In this document: positions 25,677 to 35,481 of the stretch, in pieces
Layout: every line of letters starts with the position of its first letter
Position numbering within the stretch: the first letter of the stretch is position 1
Source of the DNA: Candidatus Eisenbergiella stercoravium
GTDB lineage: Bacteria > Bacillota > Clostridia > Lachnospirales > Lachnospiraceae
Assembly (NCBI GenBank): GCA_019113175.1
Contig: DXHY01000011.1
Coordinates: 62,001-126,000 of the forward strand
Direction: 5' to 3'
DNA: 64,000 nt
Made by a program: the position numbers and the translations under genes
The notes under the pieces: generated by a model
Seen by the model: the letters and a program-made list of their open reading frames with translations, nothing else
What the model was told of the DNA's origin: nothing
The model's database searches: none

Positions 25677-25781
25677 GCCGCGTCTGTCACACGCGGCCTG
25701 CTGCAATTGAGTGGTGTCATCAGGGGAAAAAGCCGCCCTGCAAAAAGCCGCCCGTCCCAAAAATCTAATTTTAATATTATA
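25677..25781 (-). promoter_or_regulatory. pyrG promoter and leader
   Basis: On the minus strand a TATAAT is at 25776-25781 with a poor -35. The leader then contains two direct copies of GGGCGGCTTTTT, 15 bp apart (plus-strand positions 25742-25753 and 25727-25738), and a 7-bp GC hairpin (25677-25683 with 25691-25697) before the ribosome site. In many Gram-positives pyrG is controlled by G addition at the transcript start and a terminator; I do not see the standard GGGC start here. The rest of the gap, 25782-25890, is A/T-rich and shows no gene. Confidence 0.5.
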
Positions 25782-25890
25782 CAACGAAAAACAGGTGAAA
25801 ATCTACCACTTTCTGAAAAAAATCAGTGAGAACAGAACAGAAATTTAATAAATCTTTTATAGTTCACACGATATTTTCACAGAATAAATA

Positions 25891-25919
25891 TTGATTTATG
25901 AACGATGAACCCATATAAT
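25891..25919 (+). promoter_or_regulatory. Sigma-A promoter of ftsH
   Basis: TTGATT (25891-25896) and TATAAT (25914-25919) with a 17-bp spacer. The transcript would carry a leader of about 130 bases that includes a small GCGGA/TCCGC hairpin near 25945 before the start codon at 26059. Confidence 0.75.
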
Positions 25920-26058
25920 AGGAAAGTGTTAACCGCGCTGAAAGCGGAGTTTCCGCCTGTATTTCGGGGTATATGCCTGTTATCCGCTCAGATTGCGCGA
26001 ATGAGATGAGACAGAGTCGATTCCATCAGGGATCGTTACTACAGAAAGGTTTTTACGA

Positions 26059-28581
26059 ATGGACAATAATAATCTGAACAGCTATAACGGAGGAGGCGGC
26101 TACAATAACAATAACGGCCAGGGCGGCGGTCCGCAGGGGCCGGGCGGCCCGGGAGGACAGCCGCCGAGGAGGCAGAATCTGCTGATGATTCTGATTGCAG
26201 CTCTGGTGACGCTGGTCTGCATGAGCTTCTTCATGAGGATGCTCAGCGGTGTCTCCAGTCAGGAGATCTCCTATAACGAATTCCTTCAGATGGTGGAAGA
26301 GGGACGTGTGGAGCGCGTGGAGATCGGAGATTCTCAGATCACCATCATTCCCAAAACGGACGACAATAATAATCCCTTCATGCAGCAGCCGGAAATTACT
26401 TACTATACCGGGCTGGTACAGGACGATACTCTGACCCAGTATCTGAAGGATAACGGCGTTGAGATTTATGGAGAGGTTCCGGACAGTTCGGGACTGATTC
26501 TGTCGATCCTTCTGACCTATGTGCTGCCCTTCGTGGCGATCATCATTCTTTTCAATTTCCTGATGAAGAAGATGTCCGGAGGCGGCGGCCCCATGGGTGT
26601 GGGAAAGAGCAACGCCAAGGTCTATGTACAGAAGGAAACGGGAGTTACCTTTAAGGATGTGGCAGGTGAGGACGAGGCAAAGGAATCCCTGCAGGAGGTG
26701 GTGGATTTCCTCCATAATCCGGGAAGATATTCCAAAATCGGCGCGAAGCTTCCCAAGGGAGCGCTGCTGGTGGGACCTCCCGGAACCGGTAAGACGCTGC
26801 TTGCAAAGGCGGTAGCCGGTGAAGCACATGTGCCGTTTTTCTCTCTGACCGGTTCTGATTTCATCGAGCTCTATGTGGGCGTCGGAGCATCACGTGTGCG
26901 CGACCTGTTTAAGGAAGCGACGAAGAATGCGCCCTGCATCATTTTCATCGATGAGATTGATGCCATCGGCCGAAGCCGTGATTCCAAGTACGGCGGCGGA
27001 AACGAGGAGCGGGAACAGACGCTGAACCAGCTCTTAAGCGAGATGGACGGTTTTGACAGCTCCAGAGGAATCCTGATCCTGGGCGCAACGAACCGGCCGG
27101 AGATTCTGGATAAGGCCCTGCTTCGTCCGGGCCGTTTTGACCGGCAGATCATTGTGGATAAGCCGGATCTGAAGGGACGTGTGGAAATACTGAAGGTACA
27201 TTCCAAGGACGTTCTGATGGATGAAACTGTGGATCTGGACGCCATCGCGCTCGCGACCAGCGGAGCGGTCGGCTCCGATCTTGCCAATATGATCAATGAG
27301 GCGGCCATTAACGCGGTCAAGCAGGGCAGGGATTACGTCTGCCAGAAGGATCTGTTTGAGGCTGTGGAGCAGGTGCTTGTGGGTAAGGAGAAGAAGGACC
27401 GCATCATGAGCAAGGAGGAGCGGCGTATCGTTTCCTACCACGAGGTGGGCCATGCGTTGGTATCCGCCCTGCAGAAGAATTCCGAGCCTGTGCAGAAGAT
27501 CACCATTGTTCCCAGAACCATGGGCGCGCTGGGCTACGTGATGCAGGTGCCGGAGGAAGAAAAATATCTGAATACGGAGGCAGAGCTTCATGCCATGCTG
27601 GTGGGCCTTCTGGCCGGCCGCGCGGCGGAGGAGATCGTGTTCGACACCGTAACCACGGGTGCTTCCAATGATATTGAAAAAGCGACCAGCATCGCCAGAG
27701 CGATGGTAACCCAGTACGGCATGAGCAAGAAGTTCGGCCTGATCGGACTTCAGACGATTGAGAGCCAGTACCTGGAGGGCCGGGCCGTGATGAACTGCTC
27801 GGATGTGACTGCGGCTGAGGTGGACTCCGAGGTAATGCGCATTCTCAAGGAATGCTACGAAGAGGCGCTGACGCTGCTGCGTGAGAACCGTACCATTCTG
27901 GATAAGATCGCCGCATACCTGATCGAAAAAGAGACGATTACCGGTAAGGAATTCATGAAGATCTACCGGAAGGAAAAGGGTATTCCGGAGCCGGAGGAAA
28001 AGCCGGAGGAGAACCGGATGCAGAATCAGGGTGGGCAGCAGAATCCCAATATGGGAAGCAATCCATCTCAGGGAATGCCTGTGAACGGCAATTCGGAGTA
28101 CGGCAATCCGTCCCAGGGGACTCAGACAAACAGCAATCCGGGCTATAACGGGCCGGTATATGGGAATCCGTCTCAGGGCGCGCCGATGAACGGCGGCCAG
28201 CCGCAGGGAGGTCCGGGCTATGGCTTCAATGGAAATCCGCAGATGCCTTTCGGCCAGGGACAGGGCTTTGGAACGCCCGGTCCGAATCCCGGTTACGGCA
28301 TTCCGAATCCGGGAGAGCAGAACATGGGATACGGCGCGCCGAATGCCGCGGGGCCGCAGCAGGGTGACAACTGGTGGAACAATGATGGAAGCGGCATCCC
28401 GGAGCAGAATACGGATTTCTGGCGGAATGATGACGGATCGGATAACGGTCCGAAGCAGGGCAGCGGGAACACGGGAAATGGAAACGGAGACGGGCAGGAT
28501 CATAATGATCAGAACCGCCCGCAGGGACCTGTGGGAAGGTTTTCCAATACGGCGCTTCCGCCGTCAGATCAGATGAAATAA
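26059..28581 (+). CDS. ftsH: ATP-dependent zinc metalloprotease FtsH
   Basis: An 840-aa membrane-anchored AAA+ protease that degrades misfolded membrane and regulatory proteins. Order: Gly/Asn/Pro-rich N-terminus (1-38), helix 1 (41-61), extracytoplasmic domain, helix 2 (146-168), AAA domain with Walker A GPPGTGKT (239-246), Walker B IIFIDE (294-299) and SRH (343-362), and the M41 peptidase with HEVGH (461-465) and Asp538 as third zinc ligand. Residues about 645-840 form a low-complexity tail rich in Gly, Asn, Pro and Gln with repeated GNPSQG units. The family is usually 600-700 aa, so the tail is unusual. Confidence 0.97.
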   Translation: MDNNNLNSYNGGGGYNNNNGQGGGPQGPGGPGGQPPRRQNLLMILIAALVTLVCMSFFMRMLSGVSSQEISYNEFLQMVEEGRVERVEIGDSQITIIPKTDDNNNPFMQQPEITYYTGLVQDDTLTQYLKDNGVEIYGEVPDSSGLILSILLTYVLPFVAIIILFNFLMKKMSGGGGPMGVGKSNAKVYVQKETGVTFKDVAGEDEAKESLQEVVDFLHNPGRYSKIGAKLPKGALLVGPPGTGKTLLAKAVAGEAHVPFFSLTGSDFIELYVGVGASRVRDLFKEATKNAPCIIFIDEIDAIGRSRDSKYGGGNEEREQTLNQLLSEMDGFDSSRGILILGATNRPEILDKALLRPGRFDRQIIVDKPDLKGRVEILKVHSKDVLMDETVDLDAIALATSGAVGSDLANMINEAAINAVKQGRDYVCQKDLFEAVEQVLVGKEKKDRIMSKEERRIVSYHEVGHALVSALQKNSEPVQKITIVPRTMGALGYVMQVPEEEKYLNTEAELHAMLVGLLAGRAAEEIVFDTVTTGASNDIEKATSIARAMVTQYGMSKKFGLIGLQTIESQYLEGRAVMNCSDVTAAEVDSEVMRILKECYEEALTLLRENRTILDKIAAYLIEKETITGKEFMKIYRKEKGIPEPEEKPEENRMQNQGGQQNPNMGSNPSQGMPVNGNSEYGNPSQGTQTNSNPGYNGPVYGNPSQGAPMNGGQPQGGPGYGFNGNPQMPFGQGQGFGTPGPNPGYGIPNPGEQNMGYGAPNAAGPQQGDNWWNNDGSGIPEQNTDFWRNDDGSDNGPKQGSGNTGNGNGDGQDHNDQNRPQGPVGRFSNTALPPSDQMK

Positions 28582-28617
28582 AAGGGCTTACGGCCATCTG
28601 GCGCCTGGCCTTACGGT

Positions 28618-28657
28618 GAGAAGCCGTCTTCAGAGGATGGAGACGGCTTCTCTTTTT
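28618..28657 (+). terminator. Intrinsic terminator after ftsH
   Basis: A perfect 12-bp stem (28618-28629 with 28641-28652) is followed by TTTTT. Only 19 bases separate it from the uvrC start codon, which leaves no room for a promoter; uvrC must depend on read-through or on a promoter inside the ftsH gene. Confidence 0.88.
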
Positions 28658-28676
28658 CAGGAAAGGGAAGCAGAGA

Positions 28677-30548
28677 ATGTTTCAGATTGAGGAAGAACTG
28701 AAAAAGCTTCCGGCAAAGCCGGGAGTTTACATCATGCATGATAAGGACGACGCCATTATTTATGTAGGCAAGGCGATCAGTCTGAGAAACCGGGTGCGTT
28801 CCTATTTCCGGGAAAGCACGAACAAAAGCCCGAAAATCGAAAAAATGGTGACAAAGATCGCCCGCTTCGAGTATATTGTGACCGACTCGGAGCTGGAGGC
28901 GCTGGTGCTGGAAAACAACCTGATCAAGGAGCATAATCCGAAGTACAACACCATGCTGAAGGATGACAAAACCTATCCTTATATTAAGGTAACCATGGGG
29001 GAGGATTTTCCCAGGGTGCTTTTTTCCAGGCAGATGAAAAAGGATAAATCCCGGTATTTCGGGCCGTTTACCTCCGCGTTTGCGGTGAAGGATACCATTG
29101 AGCTGATCAATAAGCTGTATAAGCTGAGAACCTGTAACCGGGTTCTGCCGCGGGACATCGGGCTGGAGCGGCCCTGTCTGAATTATCATATCGGCCAGTG
29201 CATGGCGCCCTGCCAGGGGTATGTTACGAAGGAAGAATACCGTGCACAGGTGGAGCAGGCGCTGGATTTCCTGAATGGAAATTTTGCCCCGATCCTGAAC
29301 AGCCTGAAGCAGAAGATGGAGGAGGCGTCGGAAAATCTGGAATTTGAGGATGCGATCCGTTACCGGGATCTGTACAACAGCGTGAAGCAGGTGGCCCAGA
29401 AGCAGAAGATCACGGACAGCGACGGGGAGGATAAGGACATCATCGCTCTGGCGCGGGATGAAAACGACGCGGTGGTGCAGGTCTTTTTTGTACGTGGCGG
29501 CAAGCTGATCGGGCGGGAGCATTTCATCATGACCCGGACCCAGGACTGCACACAGGCGCAGGTTCTGCTGGACTTCGTCAAGCAGTTCTATGCGGGCACG
29601 CCGTTTATCCCGAAGGAGCTGATGCTGCAGCATGAAATCGAGGACATTCCGGTGCTGGAGCAGTGGCTTTCCGCGAGAAAGGGAAGCAGGGTGCATATCC
29701 GTGTGCCGAAGAAAGGAACGAAGGAAAAGCTGGTGGAGCTTGCGGCGACCAACGCAAAGCTGGTTTTAAATAAGGACAGGGAGCGGATTAAACGTGAAGA
29801 GGGCCGTACCATAGGCGCGGTGAAGGAGATCTGTGCCCTTCTGTCCATTCCGGAGGTGAACCGGATGGAAGCCTTTGATATCTCCAACATCAGCGGCTTT
29901 GAAAACGTAGGTTCCATGGTGGTCTATGAAAAGGGAAAGCCGAAACGCAGCGACTACAGGAAATTCAAGATCAAAACGGTGGCAGGCCCGGATGATTATG
30001 CCTGCATGAAGGAGGTGCTGACGCGGCGCTTCCGGCACGGCATGGAGGAAACGAAGGAGCTGGAGGAGAAGCAGATGGAGAAGGAGTTCGGAAGCTTCAC
30101 CCGCTTTCCCGATCTGCTTTTGATGGATGGTGGAAAGGGCCAGGTGAACGTGGCTCTTCAGGTGCTCTCCGAACTGGGCCTTTCCATTCCGGTCTGCGGC
30201 ATGGTCAAGGATGATAACCACAGGACGAGAGGCCTGTACTACCAGAACCGGGAAATCGAGATCGATACCCACAGCGAGGGCTTCAAACTCATCACCCGGA
30301 TTCAGGATGAGGCTCACCGGTTTGCCATCGAATACCATCGTTCCCTGCGAAGCAAAGAGCAGGTGCGGTCCGTGCTGGACGGAATACCCGGCGTGGGCCC
30401 TGCGAGAAGGAAGGCGCTGATGCGGGATTTCAAATCCATCGACGAAATCCGACAGGCCGACGTGGCAAGGCTTTCCCAGGTGCCGGAAATCCCCGAACAC
30501 GTTGCGGAAGAAATCTATTCTTTTTTTCATGGTTCTGTGTTAAAATAG
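28677..30548 (+). CDS. uvrC: UvrABC system protein C (excinuclease subunit)
   Basis: A 623-aa nucleotide-excision-repair nuclease that makes both incisions around a lesion bound by UvrA-UvrB. It has an N-terminal GIY-YIG nuclease domain (about 12-95; [15 protein letters not shown]), a Cys-containing segment ([13 protein letters not shown]), a UVR domain (about 205-240), the RNase H-like second nuclease domain (about 380-540) and a C-terminal double helix-hairpin-helix ([13 protein letters not shown]). Length is normal. It heads the run uvrC-hprK-glcK-murB-rapZ-whiA-crh. Confidence 0.97.
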   Translation: MFQIEEELKKLPAKPGVYIMHDKDDAIIYVGKAISLRNRVRSYFRESTNKSPKIEKMVTKIARFEYIVTDSELEALVLENNLIKEHNPKYNTMLKDDKTYPYIKVTMGEDFPRVLFSRQMKKDKSRYFGPFTSAFAVKDTIELINKLYKLRTCNRVLPRDIGLERPCLNYHIGQCMAPCQGYVTKEEYRAQVEQALDFLNGNFAPILNSLKQKMEEASENLEFEDAIRYRDLYNSVKQVAQKQKITDSDGEDKDIIALARDENDAVVQVFFVRGGKLIGREHFIMTRTQDCTQAQVLLDFVKQFYAGTPFIPKELMLQHEIEDIPVLEQWLSARKGSRVHIRVPKKGTKEKLVELAATNAKLVLNKDRERIKREEGRTIGAVKEICALLSIPEVNRMEAFDISNISGFENVGSMVVYEKGKPKRSDYRKFKIKTVAGPDDYACMKEVLTRRFRHGMEETKELEEKQMEKEFGSFTRFPDLLLMDGGKGQVNVALQVLSELGLSIPVCGMVKDDNHRTRGLYYQNREIEIDTHSEGFKLITRIQDEAHRFAIEYHRSLRSKEQVRSVLDGIPGVGPARRKALMRDFKSIDEIRQADVARLSQVPEIPEHVAEEIYSFFHGSVLK

Positions 30549-30598
30549 GCACAGATAAACGGCACCCGTTCCAAAGGGGCTTAAAGGGGCAGCCTTTT

Positions 30599-30615
30599 CG
30601 TGTGCCTGAGACACG
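30599..30615 (+). other. Hairpin in the hprK leader
   Basis: CGTGT (30599-30603) pairs with ACACG (30611-30615) about 26 bases before the hprK ribosome site. Just upstream AAAGGGGC is repeated at 30573 and 30583, and a weak AAAGG/CCTTTT pairing could act as a uvrC terminator. Confidence 0.35.
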
Positions 30616-30656
30616 CATTTTGGCGGAGAGAAACAACGAAAGGTGGAGAGAATACT

Positions 30657-31601
30657 ATGCCGCACGTAAATCTTACCGAGATTATTGCGAAGATGAAGCT
30701 GGAAAACCTGACGCCTGAGGTAGAGGTAAAGGGAATCAAGATCACGCAGCCTGATATCAACAGGCCGGCGCTTCAGCTCGCCGGCTATTTTGAGCATCAT
30801 GAGCCGACGCGGGTGCAGATCATCGGTTTTGTGGAATATTCCTATATGGAGGCAATGCCGGAGGAAAGAAAGCTGGAAATCTACAATCAGTTCTTTTCCT
30901 ATACCATGCCCTGCGTGGTTTACTGCCGGGAGCTGCAGCCGGATCCTCTGTTCCGTCAGATCGCCATTGAGAAGAAGGTGCCGATCCTGATGACAAAGAA
31001 AGCGACCTCTGCGTTCATGGCGGAAATTATCCGCTGGCTGAACGTGAAGCTGGCGCCCTGCATTTCCGTGCATGGCGTACTGGTGGACGTCTACGGTGAA
31101 GGCGTTCTGATCACCGGCGAGAGCGGAATCGGAAAGTCCGAAGCGGCTCTGGAGCTGATCCGCAGAGGCCATCGTCTGGTTTCCGACGATGTGGTTGAGA
31201 TCCGCAAGGTCAGTGACGACACGCTGATCGGAACCGCGCCTGACATCACAAAACATTTTATCGAGCTGCGCGGCATCGGCATTATCGATGTCAAGACCCT
31301 GTACGGTGTTTCCAGCGTCAGGGATACCCAGAACATCGATCTTGTGATCCGTCTGGAGGACTGGAACAAGGACAAGGAATACGACAGGCTGGGACTGGAA
31401 GAGGAGTATACCGAATATTTGGGCAACAAGGTGGTCTGCCACAGCATTCCGATCCGTCCGGGCCGGAATCTTGCCGTGATCTGCGAATCCGCGGCAGTTA
31501 ACCACCGTCAGAAGAAGATGGGCTACAATGCGGCGCAGGAGCTGTACACGCGCGTACAGAATTCCCTTGCCCGCAGAAGAGAAGAGGATGACGACGAATA
31601 A
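30657..31601 (+). CDS. hprK: HPr kinase/phosphorylase
   Basis: A 314-aa bifunctional enzyme that phosphorylates and dephosphorylates Ser46 of HPr and Crh, the signal for CcpA-mediated carbon catabolite repression. The C-terminal catalytic domain has Walker A GESGIGKS (154-161), the SDDVVEI segment (176-182) and the family signature ELRGIGIIDVKTLYG (203-217). The start at 30657 follows AAGGTGGAG. A Crh-like substrate is encoded 4 kb downstream in the same gene run, and glucokinase follows directly. Confidence 0.97.
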   Translation: MPHVNLTEIIAKMKLENLTPEVEVKGIKITQPDINRPALQLAGYFEHHEPTRVQIIGFVEYSYMEAMPEERKLEIYNQFFSYTMPCVVYCRELQPDPLFRQIAIEKKVPILMTKKATSAFMAEIIRWLNVKLAPCISVHGVLVDVYGEGVLITGESGIGKSEAALELIRRGHRLVSDDVVEIRKVSDDTLIGTAPDITKHFIELRGIGIIDVKTLYGVSSVRDTQNIDLVIRLEDWNKDKEYDRLGLEEEYTEYLGNKVVCHSIPIRPGRNLAVICESAAVNHRQKKMGYNAAQELYTRVQNSLARRREEDDDE

Positions 31602-31616
31602 GGGGAGGAGAAAACC

Positions 31617-32552
31617 ATGAGGTATTGTTTTGGAGTGGACGTGGGAGGAACCACGGTTAAGCTGGGATTTTTTGATGAGGAAGGGAATCTGCTGGAGAAG
31701 TGGGAGATCCCGACGAGAACGCAGGATCATGGGAAGAATATCCTCCCTGATGTGGCGGCGAGCATTCTGGATAAAATGAAGGAAAGGGAGGTTTCCAGAG
31801 AGGAAATTGCCGGTGTGGGAATCGGAGCCCCTGGTCCCATTGACGCGAAGGGAACCGTTTATGTGGCGGTGAACCTGGGCTGGGGAACCTTCAGCCTGAA
31901 AAATGAACTGCAGAGCCTTCTGAATCTCCCTGTAGAAGCGGGAAATGATGCCAATGTGGCTGCGCTTGGAGAGATGTGGAAGGGAGGCGGCCAGGGCTAT
32001 TCCAATGTGGTGGCGGTAACGCTGGGAACCGGAGTCGGCGGCGGAATCATCGTGGATGGGAAAATTCTTTCCGGAGCTACGGGAGCCGGCGGCGAGATCG
32101 GCCATATTCATGTGGTGGATGGGGAGACAGAAGCCTGCAACTGCGGCAACTACGGCTGCCTGGAGCAGTATACCTCCGCAACGGGAATTGTACGTCTGGC
32201 GAAGCGCCGCCTGGCGGAGGACGATAAGCCCAGCGTGCTGAGAGAGAGCGGCAATATTTCCGCCAAGACCGTATTTGATGCGGTAAAGGATGGGGATGAG
32301 CTGGCAGTGGAAGTGGCAGAACGCTTCGGACAGATTCTGGGAAAAACGCTGGCCGGTATTGCGGCGGTGGTGAATCCGGAAATCTTCGTTATCGGCGGCG
32401 GCGTTTCAAAGGCCGGTCCTGTTCTTCTGGATTATATTCAGAAGTATTATATGCCGAATGCCTTCTCCGGAAGCCGCGGCGCTCTGTTTGCCCTGGCAAC
32501 GCTGGGAAATGACGCCGGAATCTACGGAGCCGCGAAGCTGGTTCTGGATTAA
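31617..32552 (+). CDS. glcK: ROK-family glucokinase
   Basis: A 311-aa sugar kinase that converts glucose to glucose-6-phosphate with ATP. It has the ATP-binding VDVGGTTVKLG (9-19), the sugar-binding NDANVAALGE, GTGVGGGII, and the ROK zinc motif CNCGNYGCLE. ROK kinases of this length in Firmicutes are mostly glucokinases; N-acetylhexosamine or fructose specificity cannot be excluded. It lies 15 bases after hprK and is probably in the same operon. Confidence 0.9.
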   Translation: MRYCFGVDVGGTTVKLGFFDEEGNLLEKWEIPTRTQDHGKNILPDVAASILDKMKEREVSREEIAGVGIGAPGPIDAKGTVYVAVNLGWGTFSLKNELQSLLNLPVEAGNDANVAALGEMWKGGGQGYSNVVAVTLGTGVGGGIIVDGKILSGATGAGGEIGHIHVVDGETEACNCGNYGCLEQYTSATGIVRLAKRRLAEDDKPSVLRESGNISAKTVFDAVKDGDELAVEVAERFGQILGKTLAGIAAVVNPEIFVIGGGVSKAGPVLLDYIQKYYMPNAFSGSRGALFALATLGNDAGIYGAAKLVLD

Positions 32553-32615
32553 GCAGGGCGTAAAGGCGCCGGGAGCGGCGCGGGACAGATTATAAGTCAT
32601 TGAGGATGGGAAGCA

Positions 32616-33527
32616 GTGAGCAGAGCTTTATTGGAATTTCTGGCCAGTGTGGTGCCGGAGGAAAACATCAGACAGCAGGAACCGATGTCCGAACATACAA
32701 CCTTCCGCGTGGGCGGACCAGCGGAGGTGTTCGTGACGGTGGATGACAGAGAACAGCTTGGAAAGGTGATCCGTTACCTGAATCTGACCGGATGGTCGCA
32801 TTTCCTGCTGGGAAACGGTAGCAATCTTCTGGTCGGGGATAAAGGATACAAAGGCGTTGTAATCCGGCTTGGCCGGGAGTTTGAAAATGTGAAAATGGAG
32901 GGAAGCCGGCTGACCTGCGGGGCAGCCGTTTCTCTGGCAAAAGCGGCAAAGACAGCTATGGAAAACGGATTTTCCGGCCTGGAGTTTGCCTCCGGAATCC
33001 CCGGAAGCGTGGGCGGCGGCGTCCGGATGAACGCGGGCGCTTATGGAGGAGAGCTGGGAAACCTGGTGGAATCGGTTCTGGTGATGGCGAAGGATGGAAG
33101 CCTCATGGAGCTGGACAATGAGACGATGGAATTCAGTTATCGGAAAAGTGTCCTGAAGGACAGACCCTATGCCGTTCTTGAGGTGACGATGAAGCTTCAG
33201 GAAGGGAACAGGGAAGAAATTCTCGCCAGAATGAACGACTTTGCAGCCAGGAGGAGGCAGAAGCAGCCTCTGGAATATGCGAGTGCGGGCAGCACCTTCA
33301 AGCGGCCGGAAGGATATTATGCAGGAAAGCTGATCATGGATGCGGGGCTTCGGGGGATGCGGATCGGCGGCGCGAGAGTATCGGATAAACACTGCGGCTT
33401 TATTATCAACGACGGAACGGCTACTGCGGCGGATATCGCGGAGCTGATCGAGGAGGTCTCCGAAACGGTAAAGGAAAAATTTGGCGTCAGGCTGGAGCCG
33501 GAGGTTATTTTTCTCGGGGATTTTTAA
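32616..33527 (+). CDS. murB: UDP-N-acetylenolpyruvoylglucosamine reductase
   Basis: A 303-aa FAD enzyme that makes UDP-N-acetylmuramate with NADPH in peptidoglycan synthesis. It has the FAD-binding GNGSNLLV (67-74) and SGIPGSVGGGVRMNAGAYGG (126-145), the proton donor Ser226 in YASAGSTFKRP, and Glu296 in LEPEV. The lengths of the domains fit the short type II MurB. It starts with GTG at 32616 after GAGGATGGG. In many Firmicutes murB is next to rapZ, as here. Confidence 0.95.
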   Translation: MSRALLEFLASVVPEENIRQQEPMSEHTTFRVGGPAEVFVTVDDREQLGKVIRYLNLTGWSHFLLGNGSNLLVGDKGYKGVVIRLGREFENVKMEGSRLTCGAAVSLAKAAKTAMENGFSGLEFASGIPGSVGGGVRMNAGAYGGELGNLVESVLVMAKDGSLMELDNETMEFSYRKSVLKDRPYAVLEVTMKLQEGNREEILARMNDFAARRRQKQPLEYASAGSTFKRPEGYYAGKLIMDAGLRGMRIGGARVSDKHCGFIINDGTATAADIAELIEEVSETVKEKFGVRLEPEVIFLGDF

Positions 33528-33548
33528 GAGACAATGGAGGAATGACGG

Positions 33549-34409
33549 GTGAGATTCGTAGTAGTGACGGGAATGAGCGGAAGCGGAAAAAGTACGGCAA
33601 TGAAGTTTCTGGAGGATGCCGGTTTTTTCTGCGTGGATAACCTGCCCGTTCCTCTGATTGAAAAGTTCATGGAGCTGCTCACCATGCCGAACAACGAGAT
33701 TTCCAAGGCTGCGCTCGGCCTGGATGTGCGCGCGGAGCAGAGCTTTGGGGAAGCGCTGAAGATTCTTGACCGGATGCGGCAGAACGGCTTCATTTTTGAA
33801 ATCCTGTTCATGGATGCGGGAGACGATACGCTGGTGAAGCGTTATAAGGAAACGCGCCGTATGCATCCGCTCTGCACCCCGCAGGATAACCGGATTGAGG
33901 ACGGTATTCAAAAGGAGAGAAGAATCCTTGCGGATATGAAAAAACGTGCCGACTATATCATCGATACGTCCAAGCTTCTGACACGGGAGCTGAAGGAAGA
34001 AATCGACAGAATTTTTGTGCAGAACGGTGAATATAATAACCTCATGGTCAGCATCGTTTCGTTCGGCTTCAAGCATGGAATTCCGGCGGACGCGGACCTG
34101 GTTTTTGATGTCCGGTTCCTTCCGAATCCGTTTTATATCGATGAATTAAAATATATGACCGGAAACGACAGGGGCGTGCAGGATTATGTGATGAGTTTTC
34201 CGGAAGCCGGACAGTTTCTGGACAAGCTGACGGATATGCTCCTTTTCCTGATCCCCAATTATATTAAGGAAGGAAAATATCAGCTTGTGGTCGCCATCGG
34301 ATGCACGGGCGGGAAGCATCGCAGCGTCACCCTTGCCAATGAGCTGTACGCGAGGCTCAAAGATCAGGGAAATTATGGACTGACGATCAGCCACAGAGAT
34401 GTGCGGTAA
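33549..34409 (+). CDS. rapZ: RNase adapter protein RapZ
   Basis: A 286-aa nucleotide-binding protein (YvcJ). It has Walker A GMSGSGKST (8-16) and the C-terminal domain signature AIGCTGGKHRSVTLA that binds RNA or UDP-GlcNAc in relatives. In Enterobacteria it directs RNase E to small RNAs; in Firmicutes its role is linked to envelope metabolism and competence. It starts with GTG at 33549 after GGAGG. The usual next gene yvcK is absent; whiA follows directly, 15 bases downstream. Confidence 0.95.
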   Translation: MRFVVVTGMSGSGKSTAMKFLEDAGFFCVDNLPVPLIEKFMELLTMPNNEISKAALGLDVRAEQSFGEALKILDRMRQNGFIFEILFMDAGDDTLVKRYKETRRMHPLCTPQDNRIEDGIQKERRILADMKKRADYIIDTSKLLTRELKEEIDRIFVQNGEYNNLMVSIVSFGFKHGIPADADLVFDVRFLPNPFYIDELKYMTGNDRGVQDYVMSFPEAGQFLDKLTDMLLFLIPNYIKEGKYQLVVAIGCTGGKHRSVTLANELYARLKDQGNYGLTISHRDVR

Positions 34410-34424
34410 AGAAGTGAGGAAAGA

Positions 34425-35468
34425 ATGTCTTTTTCAGGAACGGTGAAGGAAGAGCTTTTAAGGCATGTGCCGGCGGCGCGTCATTGCCAGATTGCCGAGC
34501 TGGCTGCAATTCTGCATTTTTGCGGTCATTACAGGCTGGAACCGATGGGGAAACTGACGGCAGCAGGCAGGGGCGGCGGATCTGGCAGAGAAAAAGAAGT
34601 TGTGCAAAATGCCGAAAAAAGTGCGCAAAATACGTTAAAGCTGTTCATTCAGGCCGAAAATGAGGCGGTTATCAGAAAATGCTTTACATTGCTAAAGAAA
34701 ACATTTAATATAAATACTAACGTAAATGAGTCATTTTCAAAGAAAATCGCGGGAAAGTCTGTTTCCTGCAGCATCCTGCTGGAGGACCCGGAAGAGGTCA
34801 GGCAGGTACTTCAAACCACGAAGTTCATGGATGGCGAAGGCGGTCTGGCCGATTTGCGGGGACCGGTAAGTGCGCTTCTGATTAAGAACTCGTGCTGCCA
34901 GAGAGCTTTTTTAAGAGGAGCATTTCTTGCGGCAGGCTCCATGAGCGATCCGGAAAAGAGTTATCATCTGGAAATTGTCTGCACGAATTCCGCGCAGGCG
35001 GAACAGATATGCTCCATTCTGCTTCTCTTTCAGGTGGAAGCGAGAATCGTACAGCGAAAGAAGTATCAGATTGTTTATATGAAGGATGGAACAGGGATTT
35101 CAGACTTCCTGAATATCGTGGAGGCTCATGTGTCCCTGATGACATTTGAAAATTACAGAATTGTGAAGGAAATGCGCAATTCTGTAAACAGAAGAGTGAA
35201 CTGTGAAACGGCAAATATCAGCAAGACAGTCAGCGCATCTACCCGTCAGGTGGACGACATTCTGTTCCTGAAGCAGAAATACGGACTGGCAAATCTCCCG
35301 GAAAATCTGCGGGAGATGGCAGAGGTGCGCCTTGAAAATCCGGATGCCCCGCTTCGGGAACTGGGAGAATATCTGAATCCTCCGGTGGGGAAATCGGGGG
35401 TGAATCACAGGCTTCGTAAGCTGAGCGAGCTTGCAGACAGGCTCAGAGAAGTATCCAAAGAGCAGTAA
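34425..35468 (+). CDS. whiA: DNA-binding protein WhiA
   Basis: A 347-aa protein with an N-terminal LAGLIDADG-like fold (without nuclease residues) and a C-terminal helix-turn-helix (about 250-340; TRQVDDILFLKQKYGLANLP and PPVGKSGVNHRLRKL). WhiA affects cell division, chromosome segregation and, in Streptomyces, sporulation. Residues about 45-70 hold a Gly/Ser/Glu-rich insertion, and the protein is about 30 residues longer than usual. Between rapZ and the Crh-like gene, as in Bacillus except that yvcK is missing. Confidence 0.93.
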   Translation: MSFSGTVKEELLRHVPAARHCQIAELAAILHFCGHYRLEPMGKLTAAGRGGGSGREKEVVQNAEKSAQNTLKLFIQAENEAVIRKCFTLLKKTFNINTNVNESFSKKIAGKSVSCSILLEDPEEVRQVLQTTKFMDGEGGLADLRGPVSALLIKNSCCQRAFLRGAFLAAGSMSDPEKSYHLEIVCTNSAQAEQICSILLLFQVEARIVQRKKYQIVYMKDGTGISDFLNIVEAHVSLMTFENYRIVKEMRNSVNRRVNCETANISKTVSASTRQVDDILFLKQKYGLANLPENLREMAEVRLENPDAPLRELGEYLNPPVGKSGVNHRLRKLSELADRLREVSKEQ

Positions 35469-35481
35469 AGGAGGAAAAATT

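Noticed and set aside
25662-26058. Known riboswitch upstream of ftsH or pyrG
   Set aside because: No conserved core of any class I know was found in either leader; only short hairpins are present.
27034-28503. 489-codon open frame on the minus strand opposite ftsH
   Set aside because: Antisense to ftsH; Arg/Leu/His-rich translation without any domain; a shadow frame.
34425-35468. WhiA as a homing endonuclease
   Set aside because: The LAGLIDADG-like fold is part of all WhiA proteins; catalytic acidic residues are missing and the C-terminal HTH is the usual one.
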